NCBI GenBank assembly: GCA_004154925.1
Contig: QJNS01000065.1
Span: 71,614-135,613 of the forward strand
Direction: 5' to 3'
Length of the DNA: 64,000 bases
DNA from: Monosporascus cannonballus
Lineage: Eukaryota; Ascomycota; Sordariomycetes; Xylariales
Shown here: one piece after another, positions 27,561-39,220 of the stretch
Numbering within the stretch: position 1 is the first letter of the stretch
Layout: every line of letters begins with the position of its first letter
Program-made: the position numbers and the translations under genes
Notes under the pieces: model-generated
Seen by the model: only the letters and a program-made list of their open reading frames with translations
The model's database searches: none
Told to the model about the DNA's origin: nothing

Positions 27561-30500
27561 TATTCTCGTAATATATAATTTACTATCCGTTAGAAAATTA
27601 CTGGTACGTTTATAAGTCCTATTAGTATAATTAAATACTTAAATAATTCGTATTTTATTTTAAAATTTATTTTCTATTTAAATATTTTTTAATTCTAATA
27701 AGGTTATATCCATTTTTGAAATCGAATACTATAAACTATTTAATTCCGTACAATTAGTTTTTTATTGCCGTAATTAAGGGTAATAATATTTAATTTTTAA
27801 CAATAATATCGTTTATTTATCAATAATTAATTACAAATCCTAATTTTCTATTTTTTAGTACGAAAAATATAAGATATCCTATTAATAACTTTAAACATCA
27901 AATTCATTCTTTTTATAATCGATTTTGTAGATATTGTCTAAAAATACGTAATTTATTTTTATTAAGATTATAAATAAAATAAAATTTCGTTAAGGATCTT
28001 TTTTAAAAAATTATTTCATAATTTTATTTATTATATTTTTATACTTTCGTATCGAATTTCTTTTAAAAAACTACTTCTTTTTATAAGATTATGGTAATAT
28101 ATTAATTAAATCTTTTAATTCTTTAAACTGTTATTTTTATTATTTAAAATCGTTATTTAATTATTTTAATTTCTCTCTAATAATTATAACGATACGTTAT
28201 ATTTTTCTTTAATACCTATTCTTGTTTTTGTATTTTATCTTTATAAATAATAAAGTTTTTATTATATTTTTATATTTGCACTTATTCCCATTACTAATCG
28301 CATATTAAGATCTTAATCTTTTTTATCTGTTAATATAATATAAGGTAAATCTTACCTAACTAATTTTTCCATTAATTAAAATTCGATACTAATATATTTA
28401 TGGTAATCCTAAAATTATATCGTAATTCCTAAATAAAACGATATCGAAATTAATTATTTGATATTATTTTTAAATACAAATTTCAAAATAATTAATTTCG
28501 CATATAATTTTTTCGCTATCGTAAACAAATTCTTAACTTTCGGCATTTGTTATTATGTAAAGTTTTAACTTATATCTCTATAATAATTTAAACTTATTAA
28601 CTATATTTAATACAATATAATTCCCGCTCAGAACTTCGCAATTTATTATTACAGTATATCAATACGTTTCGATTTAGATTTTCAAGATAATAAAGTTATT
28701 AATATTCTTTATCGTTATATTTAAAACCTTTTTTAGAAATTCTTTCTACTTTTTTTAGGTTTTATTATCTTATCGCTGTTTTATAAATAATTTTTTTCTT
28801 TTAACTTGTATTCGAATTTATCAAACTTTACTTGCGTTTCTTCATTTAACGCATTAAGTTATTATATTTATCGCTAATACCGGCATACGATTCCTTTAAA
28901 TTATATTAATTATTCTTAATTTAACTACAATTTTTTTCTTATCGAATTAATTATTCCTTTATATTTACGACTACATCCTATTATACGTTATCCTAATTAT
29001 CATTCCAAAAATCTCCTATAAACTAATATATTTTTTCTTAAGAACCTTTTTCTATAAAAATTTATAATAAATATCAATTAAAAATAAAAATCCGTAATAA
29101 CTCTTTAGTAATATTTTTTTACTGTATATTAGATTAACTCCTTTTCCGTTTGGTAATTATACCATCCATAGTAACAAAAAAGGTTTTTCTACGGATATTA
29201 TTTTTTAAGCCAGCTTTCTATTTCGGCCAATTACTACATATCTCTTAAAATTATAATTCGAAAATATCGAAATTATTACTTATTATTTTTATTATCTTTA
29301 ATACTGTTTAAAAAATAAACTCCTTTATAATATATGCCAATAATTTATTCGTAAATATATTATTTCTATTTTTGGTAATCGGGATATTCTCGTCGTTAAT
29401 AATATATAATATATATTTTGCTATATGAATTAAAGGTTCCGGAACAAACGTTTTCCATTTAATTTTAATATTTACGTAATTATCCTTATAATACTTTATA
29501 TTATATTCATAATACTTATTAAGCCAATTGTCTAACTTTTCGCATTTTTCGTTTAATTTTTTATCGTAATAATCCTTATTAAACCTTTCGCCATAAGGAA
29601 CTTAACGCATACTTAAGCCGAATTATATTAATAAATTTGCTTCCGTCCTTTTGATTTTGTCTGAATTATCCTTTAAATATAGGTTTTTAATTATTTCGGC
29701 AAGGCTTCTTAAATTCTTTATATTATGCTATCTTATATCCCATTTTGTTACAATTATAGCATTTAATTTAATTCTAATCCTTTTTATAAGTAATTCCTAA
29801 TTCCATAAGTCCTGGTTCTATGCCGTAAAAAATGTTATTACGTCGAGAAACGTTAATATTGGCTATATATTAAAATTTATTATTTTTATGGTACCTTTAA
29901 TACGTTATACGTATTATCAATCGTTAATCTTAACCGTTATAACGATATAATCCGATAAATAAGTAGGCCGATTTAATTTAAAATATCATTTCTGCACTTT
30001 TCTTTTTTTAGGCCGTAGAAAAACATAATTATTAATATTTTTTATCCCTAATTCAATTTAGTTACTAATTAAATTAACGCATTGGCGTAATTAGATATTA
30101 ATCCTTTTTAACGTAAGTATTAAATTTATATTTTGGCCTTTATTTTGTTATTTATTATTCTGAAAATTTTCGTTAATATTTATTCAAATTATTCATAATC
30201 GTTATAAATTCACATTATTTCCTGGTTTCGTTTTTCAACTAATAAAATAATATATTGTTTATCACGGATTTAAATTAAATAGCTGCGTTTTCAATAAATT
30301 ATCTAATTACGGATTTGATTCGTATAATAGACGTAATAAATCAAATAAGAAAATTCCTAAAGTAAACTCAGTATTAAATGAAAAATAATTATAACTTAAT
30401 TAAAATTCGGTCGAAAAGTTCCGGCTTAAAAAGCTTAAAAACTTTTTCTAATTTTTTGTAAAATTTAGCTAAATAACCTGGCTTATTCGAAAAAGTTTCT

Positions 30501-30793
30501 TAATCTTAAAAACTTTTCTTTTTTTAAGCTTTTTTTGGGCGGCTTAAAAAGACGTCGTAAAATTATTATTATCCCTTTTAAGCTAGAAAATGCGTTCGTT
30601 TATGGCATCCAGGCGTCGAAAAAAATTTTTCGCGAAAAAAATAAAGCTTTTTTTTTTCTTTTTCGGATTTCATTTTAATATCCGGAGAATTAAAGACTTA
30701 ATAAATAAGTTATTCGGGCTGCTTATTAATAAATATAATATTAATCGATATTACGTAAAATTTAACAATATTACTAAATACAAATTCATAACG

Positions 30794-31216
30794 TATAACG
30801 ATTAAAGGATTTAACTAATTATTAAACCTTAATTATACGGATTTATATTAACAAAAATATCGTAAAAATTTAAATAATAAATATAATAATCGTATTACGT
30901 TCCGTAATATCAAAAATACTTTAAATAACGATATTATATTATAAACTATTAATATTAATAAATATTATAAATTAATATTATTTAAATTATGGAAATAACG
31001 AATATATATATCCTCGTTCTGGCTTAAGGTGCTTAAGCGGCTTAAACCCTTAAGCCCGTTAAGCCCTTTGAGCTTCTTTGCCGGCTTAAGGGGCTTAAGG
31101 TGCTTGGCGCCTTAAGACCTTGAAGCCGGTCACGTGACTTCTTTGTGGTGGTCGGGGTTTGTCTTCTTCGTGGGCCCGACCGTCTGTAAGAAAGCCAAGA
31201 CCGTTAGGTCATAACA
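30794..31216 (-). repeat. 5' LTR of gypsy element
   Basis: About 423 bp ending GTTAGGTCATAACA and followed by GTTGA. The internal-facing half (to about 31015) is heavily RIP-mutated. The outer about 200 bp are clean and contain many CTTAAG/GGCTTAAG units in direct and inverted array, which may be a U3 regulatory feature. Confidence 0.88.
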
Positions 31217-31428
31217 GTTGATAAGGTACCAAATACTGCGAAAAAAAAGTTGAAACGTAAGGAGAGGAATTAGCAAAGGTAATTTAAACGATCTTTAAAG
31301 ATCATATTTTTAAGAATATAATTATTCGATATATTAAAAATTAATAAGTTATTTTAAAATAATAAATAAAAATTTGCAATTAACTTAACAGTAATTATTT
31401 TGCATAGTTAAAGCTCCGGGCTTATAAT

Positions 31429-31616
31429 TGTTACAGTTAGGTTAATCGCGAAAAAAGGTTGTATAAAGTATAGGAAGTGAAAATTGTCTAACTAGAATTA
31501 AGCTCTAAGGAGCTGTAGCTAGGAAGCTCTCTATATACTGTGAACGCGCCGGAACAAGGTTTTTCCAGGGTGCTGTGGAGCTTGATGACTAACACAGATA
31601 CCCCTTTTCCACGACA
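31429..31616 (-). repeat. Family-B copia LTR (right end of truncated element)
   Basis: 188 bp, TGTTACAGTTAGG...CCACGACA, matching the LTRs at 33767-33953 and 40668-40854. It is little affected by RIP. It abuts the truncated DUF3632-like gene directly. Confidence 0.88.
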
Positions 31617-32028
31617 TCTTTACATTCTGCGGGATACCCTGGAGACGATTAGGCCCCTGGGGAGCCTGGGAGCCCAAGCCGAGGAGAATACGGACCGGAA
31701 GGCAGACGAGATGTGCATCGCGGCGTTACTCCCCTGTGCCAACACATGGCTCCTGAATGCGAGCTGCAAGTTGATAGAGCTGTCAGACGGCAACTGGAAC
31801 AACTGTGATCCCTCAGTCAGCGAGCCCGGTGAGCTGGCTAGTCACACGCAGGCATTGGGATTCAATCCGCAGCGGTGGGTATATTGGCTGACGCGGCTAC
31901 AAGAATTGATGCATGAAGCATCGGCGGTTGGCGACGACGATCTTGCGGTTTTCGTCAAGAGGGTGGCGGATAATATGGTGCTTACTCTGGAGGAGACCCA
32001 ATCGCCCATGAACCAGTTACTTAATTAA
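31617..32028 (+). pseudogene. DUF3632-like gene, 5'-truncated by a retrotransposon LTR
   Basis: The open frame running to the stop at 32028 encodes about 136 residues of host sequence with the look of the fungal DUF3632 family: HLYILRDTLE near the start, then NPQRWVYWLTRLQEL and a helical C-terminus. The family is of unknown function. The N-terminal half is missing. The frame continues upstream into the copia LTR, where an in-frame ATG (31585) could start a 147-residue chimeric protein. The missing 5' part is not found beyond the truncated element, so I treat this as a broken gene. Family assignment is from memory of the motif pattern and is tentative. Confidence 0.6.
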
Positions 32029-32615
32029 GCTGGGTACAACATCGGGCCAATTGCGTACTTTACGACTCAACGTTCCGCGTTTCGTAGGCTTACGTGGTGG
32101 TAATAGACGACGGATTAACGAAGCCGTGCTAAATGGAATGACTGCAGCATTACTTGGTAGAGGCACGTGTGCTCGTTGGTTGACCGTGCCGTATGACTAC
32201 ATATGCAACGCCCGCAACGCCATTCACGTCGTCGCCGATCAATAACTCACCAATAGAGACTGATAATTGCACAGATTTCGTGGACTCTATGATACTTCTG
32301 GGAACATGTTGATGCATAGAAAATACTTCAATCTGACACAACCGCCTTGGGGTCTAGGATCAGGACCGAAGAGCACGGAAAATCACTACCGTTCAACCCG
32401 CAATCTAAGAAGAAGCCATGTGATGACACAGTAGGTAGCCATAGTATAGACTGTTATATGTCCACGCTATTCAAACGATAAGGATATAAAGATGTCATCC
32501 GCCGTCGACTTGCAAACGGTGTTGGAACGTACAATTGGATAAGAGCATTCCCTTGATCCTACATTGGCTTCTTGTAATATTGATTTTCTATACGTCACAA
32601 CAGGAACAGTTCACG
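32029..32615. other. Intergenic, no gene seen
   Basis: Normal-composition DNA between the truncated gene and the small secreted-protein gene. It presumably contains the latter's promoter and 5' UTR. The short frames at 32051-32245 (plus) and 32150-32341 (minus) have no recognisable features. Confidence 0.5.
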
Positions 32616-33142
32616 ATGAAGAGCACTACGATTCTCTCATCCATCATCATTGGGTTTGTCCTGGCGATTGGTGCAGCGGCAGTCCCCCTTGAAGATAATT
32701 CCCCCAATGTCGCTGGGGAACCGCGGCAGCTTCAAGGCAAGGTGTGTGCCCGTTCCGGCACCAATGAGGCTGCAGGTGAGGGCATCATAGTCACCGCTAT
32801 CACGCTGGCGAATGAGACCACCTCTCTGGATAAGCCACAGGCAAACTTTGACGGCGTAAGTCTAATATTCTGAAGTACTTGGCTGATTAATGTGCGCTGG
32901 GACTAACGTAGCGAGGCCCCCTAGTTCTGCTCCCCGAACAATCAGATCTGCCAGCTGAGGTGGAGGGAAGGCATTTTCGTCTGCCAGGGATACTGCCACT
33001 GCTCCAATGCTTCTCCCGTAAGCTGGACTTCTCCCGACGTGATGCGTCTCCCCAATACCCCCTGACTGACAAGCTTCGGTGTTATCGTGAAAACAACTAC
33101 TGCTTGTTCAATGACGGAACAGGGCAATGTGTCTGCACCTAA
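32616..33142 (+). CDS. Predicted small secreted cysteine-rich protein (candidate effector)
   Basis: Proposed exons 32616-32855, 32925-33017 and 33074-33142 encode 133 residues. Intron 1 (69 bp: GTAAGT, ACTAAC branch, CTAG) and intron 2 (56 bp: GTAAGC, CTGAC branch, AAG) are both phase 0. Residues 1-22 form a signal peptide (basic start, hydrophobic core, AAA before VP). The mature part has ten cysteines (44, 82, 89, 100, 104, 106, 114, 121, 130, 132). Exons 2 and 3 repeat one pattern, C-x6-C with an internal NN, later C-x-C, which strongly supports the splicing. ATG 32616 is preferred over an in-frame upstream ATG at 32535 because the signal peptide starts there. I recognise no named family. 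An alternative acceptor at 32911 would give a different, cysteine-poor middle without a stop. The gene sits in a 2.1 kb island between two RIP-mutated retrotransposons, a typical effector setting; the function is inference. Confidence 0.7.
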
Positions 33143-33761
33143 ATCCTTATTGCTATGGGAATGGGTATCAGGGACTGCACCAGGGTGTTACGAGCCAACT
33201 AACCTTGGCTCAGAAAAGGAAGAGTCGGATCAAGGCAAACGACAAGCCCGAAGTGCATGGTCACATAGCATGAATCTAGTATCTGGAGATCCAACTTAGC
33301 GGACAAAAGATCTGAGGATCTAACAGAAGGCATATGAAGCAAGAGACCCAACCTCGTTGGAGAAGATAAAGGGTTTACCACAGTAGATAGATACACTCAT
33401 TACCTCTCCTATAGTCAGATAGCTCACCAGCTTGTTATACGATTGCTTGCTTAGGGTATCTTGACAATAACGAAAACAACTTGAACCCGATTAGTTAGAT
33501 CTCACGATATTTGTGCAAACATAAACCGTGCGACTGGGTTGAATACATGGTTCACTAGCCCAGCCGTTATACGAGGGAGGGGATATAAAATATATATTCA
33601 TTTCAAGTTAAACTAATCAAGTAGGGATCTCAACATGCTTTCCTTGCACCCACACCCGTACTTTTGCGCGATTTAGTTTATCCCTTCCAATCATTAAGCC
33701 TAACTGAACCATATAGGTAAATTATGACTGAGACAAGCCTATAGAGGCAATAAACCACGTA
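33143..33761. other. Intergenic, no gene seen
   Basis: Normal-composition DNA between the small secreted-protein gene and the target duplication of the family-B copia element. It ends at GAATC (33762-33766). The original flank continues at 40855. Confidence 0.55.
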
Positions 33762-33766
33762 GAATC

Positions 33767-33953
33767 TGTCACAGTTAGGCTGATCGCGAGAAAAGGTTAT
33801 ATAGAGTGTGGGAAGTAATAATTGTCTTACTAGAATTAAGCTCTAAGGAGCGGTAGCTAGGAAGCTTTCTATATACTGTAGGAACGCCGGAATAAGGTTT
33901 TTCCGGATGCTGTAAAACTTAATAATTAATATAGATATCCTTATTTTACGATA
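33767..33953 (-). repeat. 3' LTR of family-B copia element
   Basis: 187 bp, TGTCACAGTTAGGCTGATCG at its outer end. The outer about 125 bp are clean; the inner 60 bp are RIP-mutated. Confidence 0.9.
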
Positions 33954-34489
33954 TACCCCCCAGATAAAAGGGAGTTGTTCCTTTAAATTTGCTTATCGTA
34001 ATTTTTATAATTTCCAAATAATTATAATAATAAAAAAATAATATAATTAGTTAACTTAATTAATAAGAAAATAAATTATACGTATATTAAGTGCGCGGGG
34101 AAAAAATTATTATTATATTTGTTATTCCTTATTATTGCCGCGGTAATAAATAACTAAATAATGGGATTTGCGTTTTGCTTATTTATTTTTTTATCGTTTT
34201 TACATATTAAAATCTTTTTTTTTCTTTTTTTTTCGGTTCGTATAATGATTTCGTAAATACCTTATATTAGGAAAAGATAATTACGATATTAACGTATATA
34301 ATATAAATTATCTTTATTATTATTATTATTATTACCAAAAATAAGTATTTTTTTGTTTTTTACGCGTACGTTATATACGTTATAAATTATTAAATATATT
34401 AATTATTAATTATAATTATCATTATTATTAAGTAATTTTATTTAGGTTTATTAATAATAATTATGGTAAATATCTTTTTAAGTTTAATA

Positions 34490-34800
34490 TATTACGGCCG
34501 TTTACGTTCGCGTAATGCGCGTAACGTACGCGGAGGCCGCCGCCGCCGCCGCTGCTGCCGTAAACGCCGCGGCCGACGCCGAACGCGAACAGGACGTTCC
34601 TGCCTTACCTGCGCCCGCGCCTGTTACCGCGCTTACGACGCCCGTAACGCCCGTAACGCCCGTTCGCCCGCCCCGCCAGCGTTTTGCGCGTGGAGTACGC
34701 CGTTCCGAGCCTTATTTTGGCTGCCTACGTTCTGCGTTTACCGGCCGTTCCGACGGTACGTATTATAACGCCGCCGTAAGCAGTTATTGCTGGCGTTATG
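34490..34800. other. GC- and CpG-rich patch inside RIP-mutated element
   Basis: A stretch built largely of CG, GCC and GTAACG units, sharply different from the surrounding AT-rich DNA. It is depleted of CA, with TA in its place. This suggests an originally GC-rich, proline/alanine-coding stretch that RIP (targeting CpA) could hardly mutate. Overlapping open frames of 101 and 119 codons on the plus strand oppose the element's coding strand and are probably by-products. Confidence 0.6.
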
Positions 34801-36059
34801 CCTCCGGATATATTTACGTATTAATGTATGTACTTTCCTGTTCCCTAGGAGTTTTTTCCTTTATTAATTATTAATCGTAACCTTATTGTCGCCCGCGCCG
34901 CCGTAATACGGCTTATAAAGGCGTTTAAAAACGACGCCCCCTGCTGTATATATTCCTTTTTTACTTCCGTTTTTGTGCTTTGGGAAAAGTATTAACCGAG
35001 ATTATAAGAGGTGGACCGCCTTTATACGGCTGTTTGTATATTTTTCGAAAAGCAAAAGGAAAAACAAGGAAATATGGGTACGTTTGCCGTTATAGCGTTT
35101 GCCGGTATTGCGGCGCCTGCCGGTAGTATGTTTGCCGTATATGCGTAAGTATTAACCCTAGTTAGGTAAATTTTCGATTTATTCTTATTATAAGTATAAA
35201 AATAATAATAATAATAACTTTTTGGGTTTTTTTTTAAAAAATTTAAAGAAAATTTATTTCGGAAAAGCTGGGCTTAATAAAATGTTACGTATTTTGTTTA
35301 TTTTTGCATTTTTTTAATTGTACCTACCGTAAATTTTATAAATTAAAAAATAATTTAAAATATTTAAATTATTATTTAAGAAAAGTTTTCGTTAATTTAT
35401 TAATAAATATTTAAATTATAAATAAGTAAATTACATTAAATAATTTACGGATTTACTTTTAATATAATTATATATTTTATATATTAACGTAACGTAATTA
35501 AATACTTATTTTCTTTATTTTTTTATTATAAATTTAATTATTTATTAATTATCGTAAAAGATTTCTTAAATTTAACCTAATATTAATTTTAAATTTCGAA
35601 ATAAATATTTAAGAATTATAGTTTTTTAGCCGTATACTTTAATGCGAATAATTTAATTTTTATTATAAAAATTATTACCGTTATTTAACGAATTATTTTG
35701 TATACGATTAATCTTTTAAAAAAATTATTATATAACCCTGGAAAAATTGCCGTATTTCGGAATTATTAATAAACGATACGTTTTTTGTAATTAATAACGT
35801 TCGAATTTCCGTATTTTTACTTTTATATATAATTACCAAAAAACGTATATAATAAAAATAACGGATTATTTTATTAACCGCTTTAATATATTTATTAAAC
35901 GGATTAATTAAAAACTTTAATAATACGGAAATTACGTAAATTACGTTTAGATAAATTATTATTATTATATATAAAATAAAGTTAATACGTTTTTAATAAT
36001 TTTTAATTTATTCTTTAAATATTATTCCGGTATTAAAAATAATTTTTTTAATTTTTAAA

Positions 36060-36330
36060 GCGGTTAGCGGTACGTAAACGTTTTTTATAAATCCAAAACG
36101 AATAACGATTTTTTTAATATAAAAGTTTTGGATTAAAAGGATTTTTTCTTTAATTTATCCCGGATTATTCGAATATCTAAAAATTAACTTATTTCGTTTT
36201 AAATTTTAATTTTATATATTTTTTTAACTTTAATAATAATTTATTAATTTGGCGTTATTTTTTCCGGTAATAAAAAATAATAAATTATTAATAAAAAATA
36301 TAAAAACGAACGTACATTATTTATTATAAA
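36060..36330 (-). pseudogene. Degraded copia reverse transcriptase, family B
   Basis: Minus-strand translation shows the FFINNLL active-site relic (D to N by G-to-A), then a FLDIRIIRD motif and LLIQNFYIKKI, the usual Ty1/copia succession. Stops occur between them. Confidence 0.75.
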
Positions 36331-38885
36331 ATAAGCCCGGCTTTTTTAAAAATACGGTAAGCCTTAATTTTCGTAAAGTAAAAAAAATTCCTAATACCAT
36401 AATAAAAATAAGTCCCTAAATTTATATAATGTTTATTCGAATTTTGCGTATATTCTGTTTTTTTAAAGTTATCGAGGAAAGCATAAATTATTTTAGCTTA
36501 TCCCTTGCAAAAAACGTTTAAAAAAGTTATTTCGATATTAAATTAACGGATTTTAAAGTTGAATTTAATAATTATAATTATAATTATTTTGAAAAATTTG
36601 GCCGCGAACGTAATAACATAAGTATTAATAAATAAATCGGCTTTTAAAAATCGCCGTATACGTAAATACGTAATTTGTAACGTTTTAGTTAATTATTTTT
36701 ATCGAATTTGTATATAAAAACTTATTTTAAAGGAATTAATTTAGATTTAATTTATATAATTAATATTTTTTTATATTTTGCGTTCCGTAAATGCCTTAAT
36801 CTTTTTTAGTATTTTCCTTAAAAGCTTTTCCTAAAGGATATTTTTCGAAATTTTTTTAAAATTTAGGCGGCTTAATTAATTAATTTTTATGGATTTTGAA
36901 TTTGCTAAGTATTACGCCTAATTTTTTAACGTTTTTTTGCAATATTTTTACCGTAATTATTATATAAAAAGTATAAAGCTTTTTGTATTTTTATTTTACC
37001 GTATATTATTATAACGGAAATAAATAATTAATTTCTTTATAATTTTAATTTAAAGCTAAATATATTTTGTTATTTCCGTAAATTAAGATGGCATTTACCA
37101 AATAAATGCCGCCGTTTTTAATATTATTAGGATTTTTTTCGTTTCCGTAATTTTTTATTTTTGCGAATAGGTATTTGTAATTATTTTCCTTTGTTTTTTT
37201 TGGATATAGAAATACGGAAAGTAAAACTTTTCTAATTACCGGAATTTTCTTTACTTATTGGAATCTCGAACTTAATTTTAAATATATGCGAATAAGTTAA
37301 TTTACCTGTGGTTCCCGTTAAGTACATTTCCTGGAAAGCTTTTTCCGTGTTATTTTCCTCGTAATAAGCCTGCGGATATTCCGCGGGCTTTATATTTTTA
37401 GCAAGCAGTTAAATCTCGGCTTTAGCGAGTAACTAAGTCTCGTTTTTTAAGCGCTTTTTTGGACCTCATTTTCCGGATTAGGAATGCTTTTAGAGGTTAG
37501 AAGTTTACGATTAATTCCAGCTTTATTCGCAAATTCCTTTACCTTTGAATTTTAATTTTCTAATTGGCCACCCGTCAAATTTTCAAGTTCGGAATTAAAG
37601 CTTTTTACGTTTTTTAAAATATTATAATTAATATATAAATTATTTTACGTATTAATTATTTCGAAAATAAAATCTTTTTTTTAAATTAGGTTTTTAAAAA
37701 TATAAAGATTTTGTACGAATTTCCGGCTTATAACTAGATTAAACGCCTTTTTTTGGCTAATAAAAAATATTTTTATTAAACGTAACGTTATACGTAATAA
37801 TAACTTTATGGAATTCGGGTATTTATATTCGGTAAATATTAGGAATTTAATACTTTATTAAATATCTAATATAAGGTTTTGCTTTAACTTTTTATATTTA
37901 TTTATTTATTCTTATTTTTCGCTTTTTTATTAATAAATATATTCGTACGCCGTATGCGAAAATCCTAAATTAATTAGGCCTAAGGTTTACGATAATTATA
38001 TTGATTACGATAAGGTTGTATTAACGGAAATACTGCTTAAATCAGCAAACAAATACCTTATTAAGTAAAAATTAATCGTAAAAAATAATTTAGGCTTATA
38101 TTATATAATTACGTTATTATTTTTATTATTTTAAGCCAGAATTCCTTAAGGAGATTTGCTTTTAACCTTATTTTAAAAACTTTATTAATTAATGTTTGAC
38201 TTATTTATTCGTTTTTTTCTATAGGTTCTTTAATGTATAAGGGCGGAAACTTAAGTTTAATTCTTTTTTTAATATATTATATTTAATAAATTATATATTT
38301 ATTTATTACGATCGTTTTAATATCGTTATGTTGCTTAATTTTGCAAATAAAAAGCTTATATTATTTATATATTTAGTATTTAAAATCTTTAATAACCCGG
38401 AACCTTATTTTTTAAATACGATTAATAATTAAAAAAGCGAAAAACTTTTTATTATATTCGTTTTTAATTATTAGGAGTTATTTAAAGTTATCGTAATTTG
38501 TAAAATAATTAAAATAATTTTACGTAATATGCCAAAAAGGTTTAAGGGCTTAATTTTTTAATAAGTGCTTTAAAATTACGTAAAAGGCGTACGTACGAAT
38601 ATAACTCTTATATTTTCGGTGCGTTATCCTTTTTATAATAACGTTTTTAACGTTTTTAACGAACGATTTTAATGCTATAAATCTTAAATACCTTAACTTT
38701 AGGTGCCAAAAATCCTTTGTTCCTATGCGGGGGCGTAAGTAATCCTTTAATCGCTTTTACGGCTTCCTTTTTTTTTTACTAATTGTTAAATATATCAAAA
38801 TTCCAGTTGGGCTTTATGGAATTATTAATAAAATATTCGAATAAAAGGAAAACGGCTTATATTCGAAAAAAACTAAATTATGTAA

Positions 38886-39220
38886 TTATTGAAATTTCGT
38901 AAAAATAATACTTTCCTTAATTTTTCTTATTTTGAAAAAGTAATTTAAATCGTAATACCAAATTTTAATTTTGCGAAATAAAATTTTTGAAATAATATTA
39001 ACGTAAAATCCTTCCATTATTATTATATCTTTAAATATAAAATTATGTTTTGGTTTACTAAAAGTTTTATATAATATTTCCTTAATTATTTTTTCCTTTA
39101 TATTATTGATCGGGAACGAGGAAGTACCCGTTTCCATTATATTTCCCGTAATATTAGGTATAAAGATGCCGGGGACGAATAGGTTTTTAAAGTTTACCAA
39201 ATACCTGGCCCCATAATTAT
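38886..39220 (-). pseudogene. Copia protease/GAG-pre-integrase region relic, family B
   Basis: One of the few long open frames in the AT-rich DNA (104 codons). It is not a cellular gene: the pattern F.D.IIMEGFYVNIIS with K/I-rich substitutions fits the segment between protease and integrase of fungal copia polyproteins. It lies about 1.5 kb from the 5' LTR, where that region is expected. Confidence 0.65.

Larger units (their letters stand above)
24307..31216 (-). mobile_element. Ty3/gypsy LTR retrotransposon, RIP-inactivated
   Basis: 6,910 bp with target duplications GTTGA (24302-24306 and 31217-31221) and LTRs 24307-24725 and 30794-31216. Next to the left LTR is the reverse complement of AGAAAAGGGGAGA, a polypurine tract, giving minus orientation. 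Minus-strand translation shows an RT relic with CYFEDILV (for YLDDILV) near 27500-27555 and YLGYIITLEYIEIDL near 27340-27410. An integrase core relic (VMVD.FTKFSYFLPYYENT) lies near 26215-26275. Integrase downstream of RT is the Ty3/gypsy gene order. It inserted into an older family-B copia element. Confidence 0.92.
6061..31616. other. AT-rich RIP-mutated transposon block
   Basis: From about 6061 the sequence switches sharply to very AT-rich DNA dominated by TA and AA/TT, almost without intact reading frames. CG dinucleotides remain common (ACG, TCG) while CA/TG is depleted, the pattern left by CpA-directed repeat-induced point mutation. Aligned copies of the same repeats within the block differ mostly by C/T and G/A, which supports this directly. 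The block contains the nested LTR elements listed separately. The part before the first resolved element (6061-7566) is too degraded to assign; a less AT-rich patch near 6345-6420 is unidentified. Confidence 0.85.
22650..31616 (-). mobile_element. Left-truncated Ty1/copia element, family B, split by a gypsy insertion
   Basis: Sequence from about 22650-22700 to 24306, and again 31222-31616, aligns colinearly with the right part of the complete family-B element (about 38760-40854). The two pieces join exactly at the GTTGA duplication of the gypsy element, where the family-B sequence resumes. The right end is a 188-bp LTR (31429-31616). The left part, including the other LTR and most of pol, is missing. 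The left boundary is approximate. RIP-mutated throughout except the outer LTR. Confidence 0.75.

Noticed and set aside
32960..33142. Unspliced frame through the middle exon of the small secreted protein
   Set aside because: It loses the repeated cysteine pattern; the spliced model gives two matching cysteine modules and standard introns.
34463..34874. Overlapping 101- and 119-codon frames, alanine/proline/arginine-rich
   Set aside because: They arise from the CpG-rich patch inside the minus-oriented copia element, on the opposite strand, with composition set by RIP rather than by coding constraint.
38886..39200. 104-codon minus frame considered as a host gene
   Set aside because: Position and motif pattern identify it as a remnant of the copia polyprotein.
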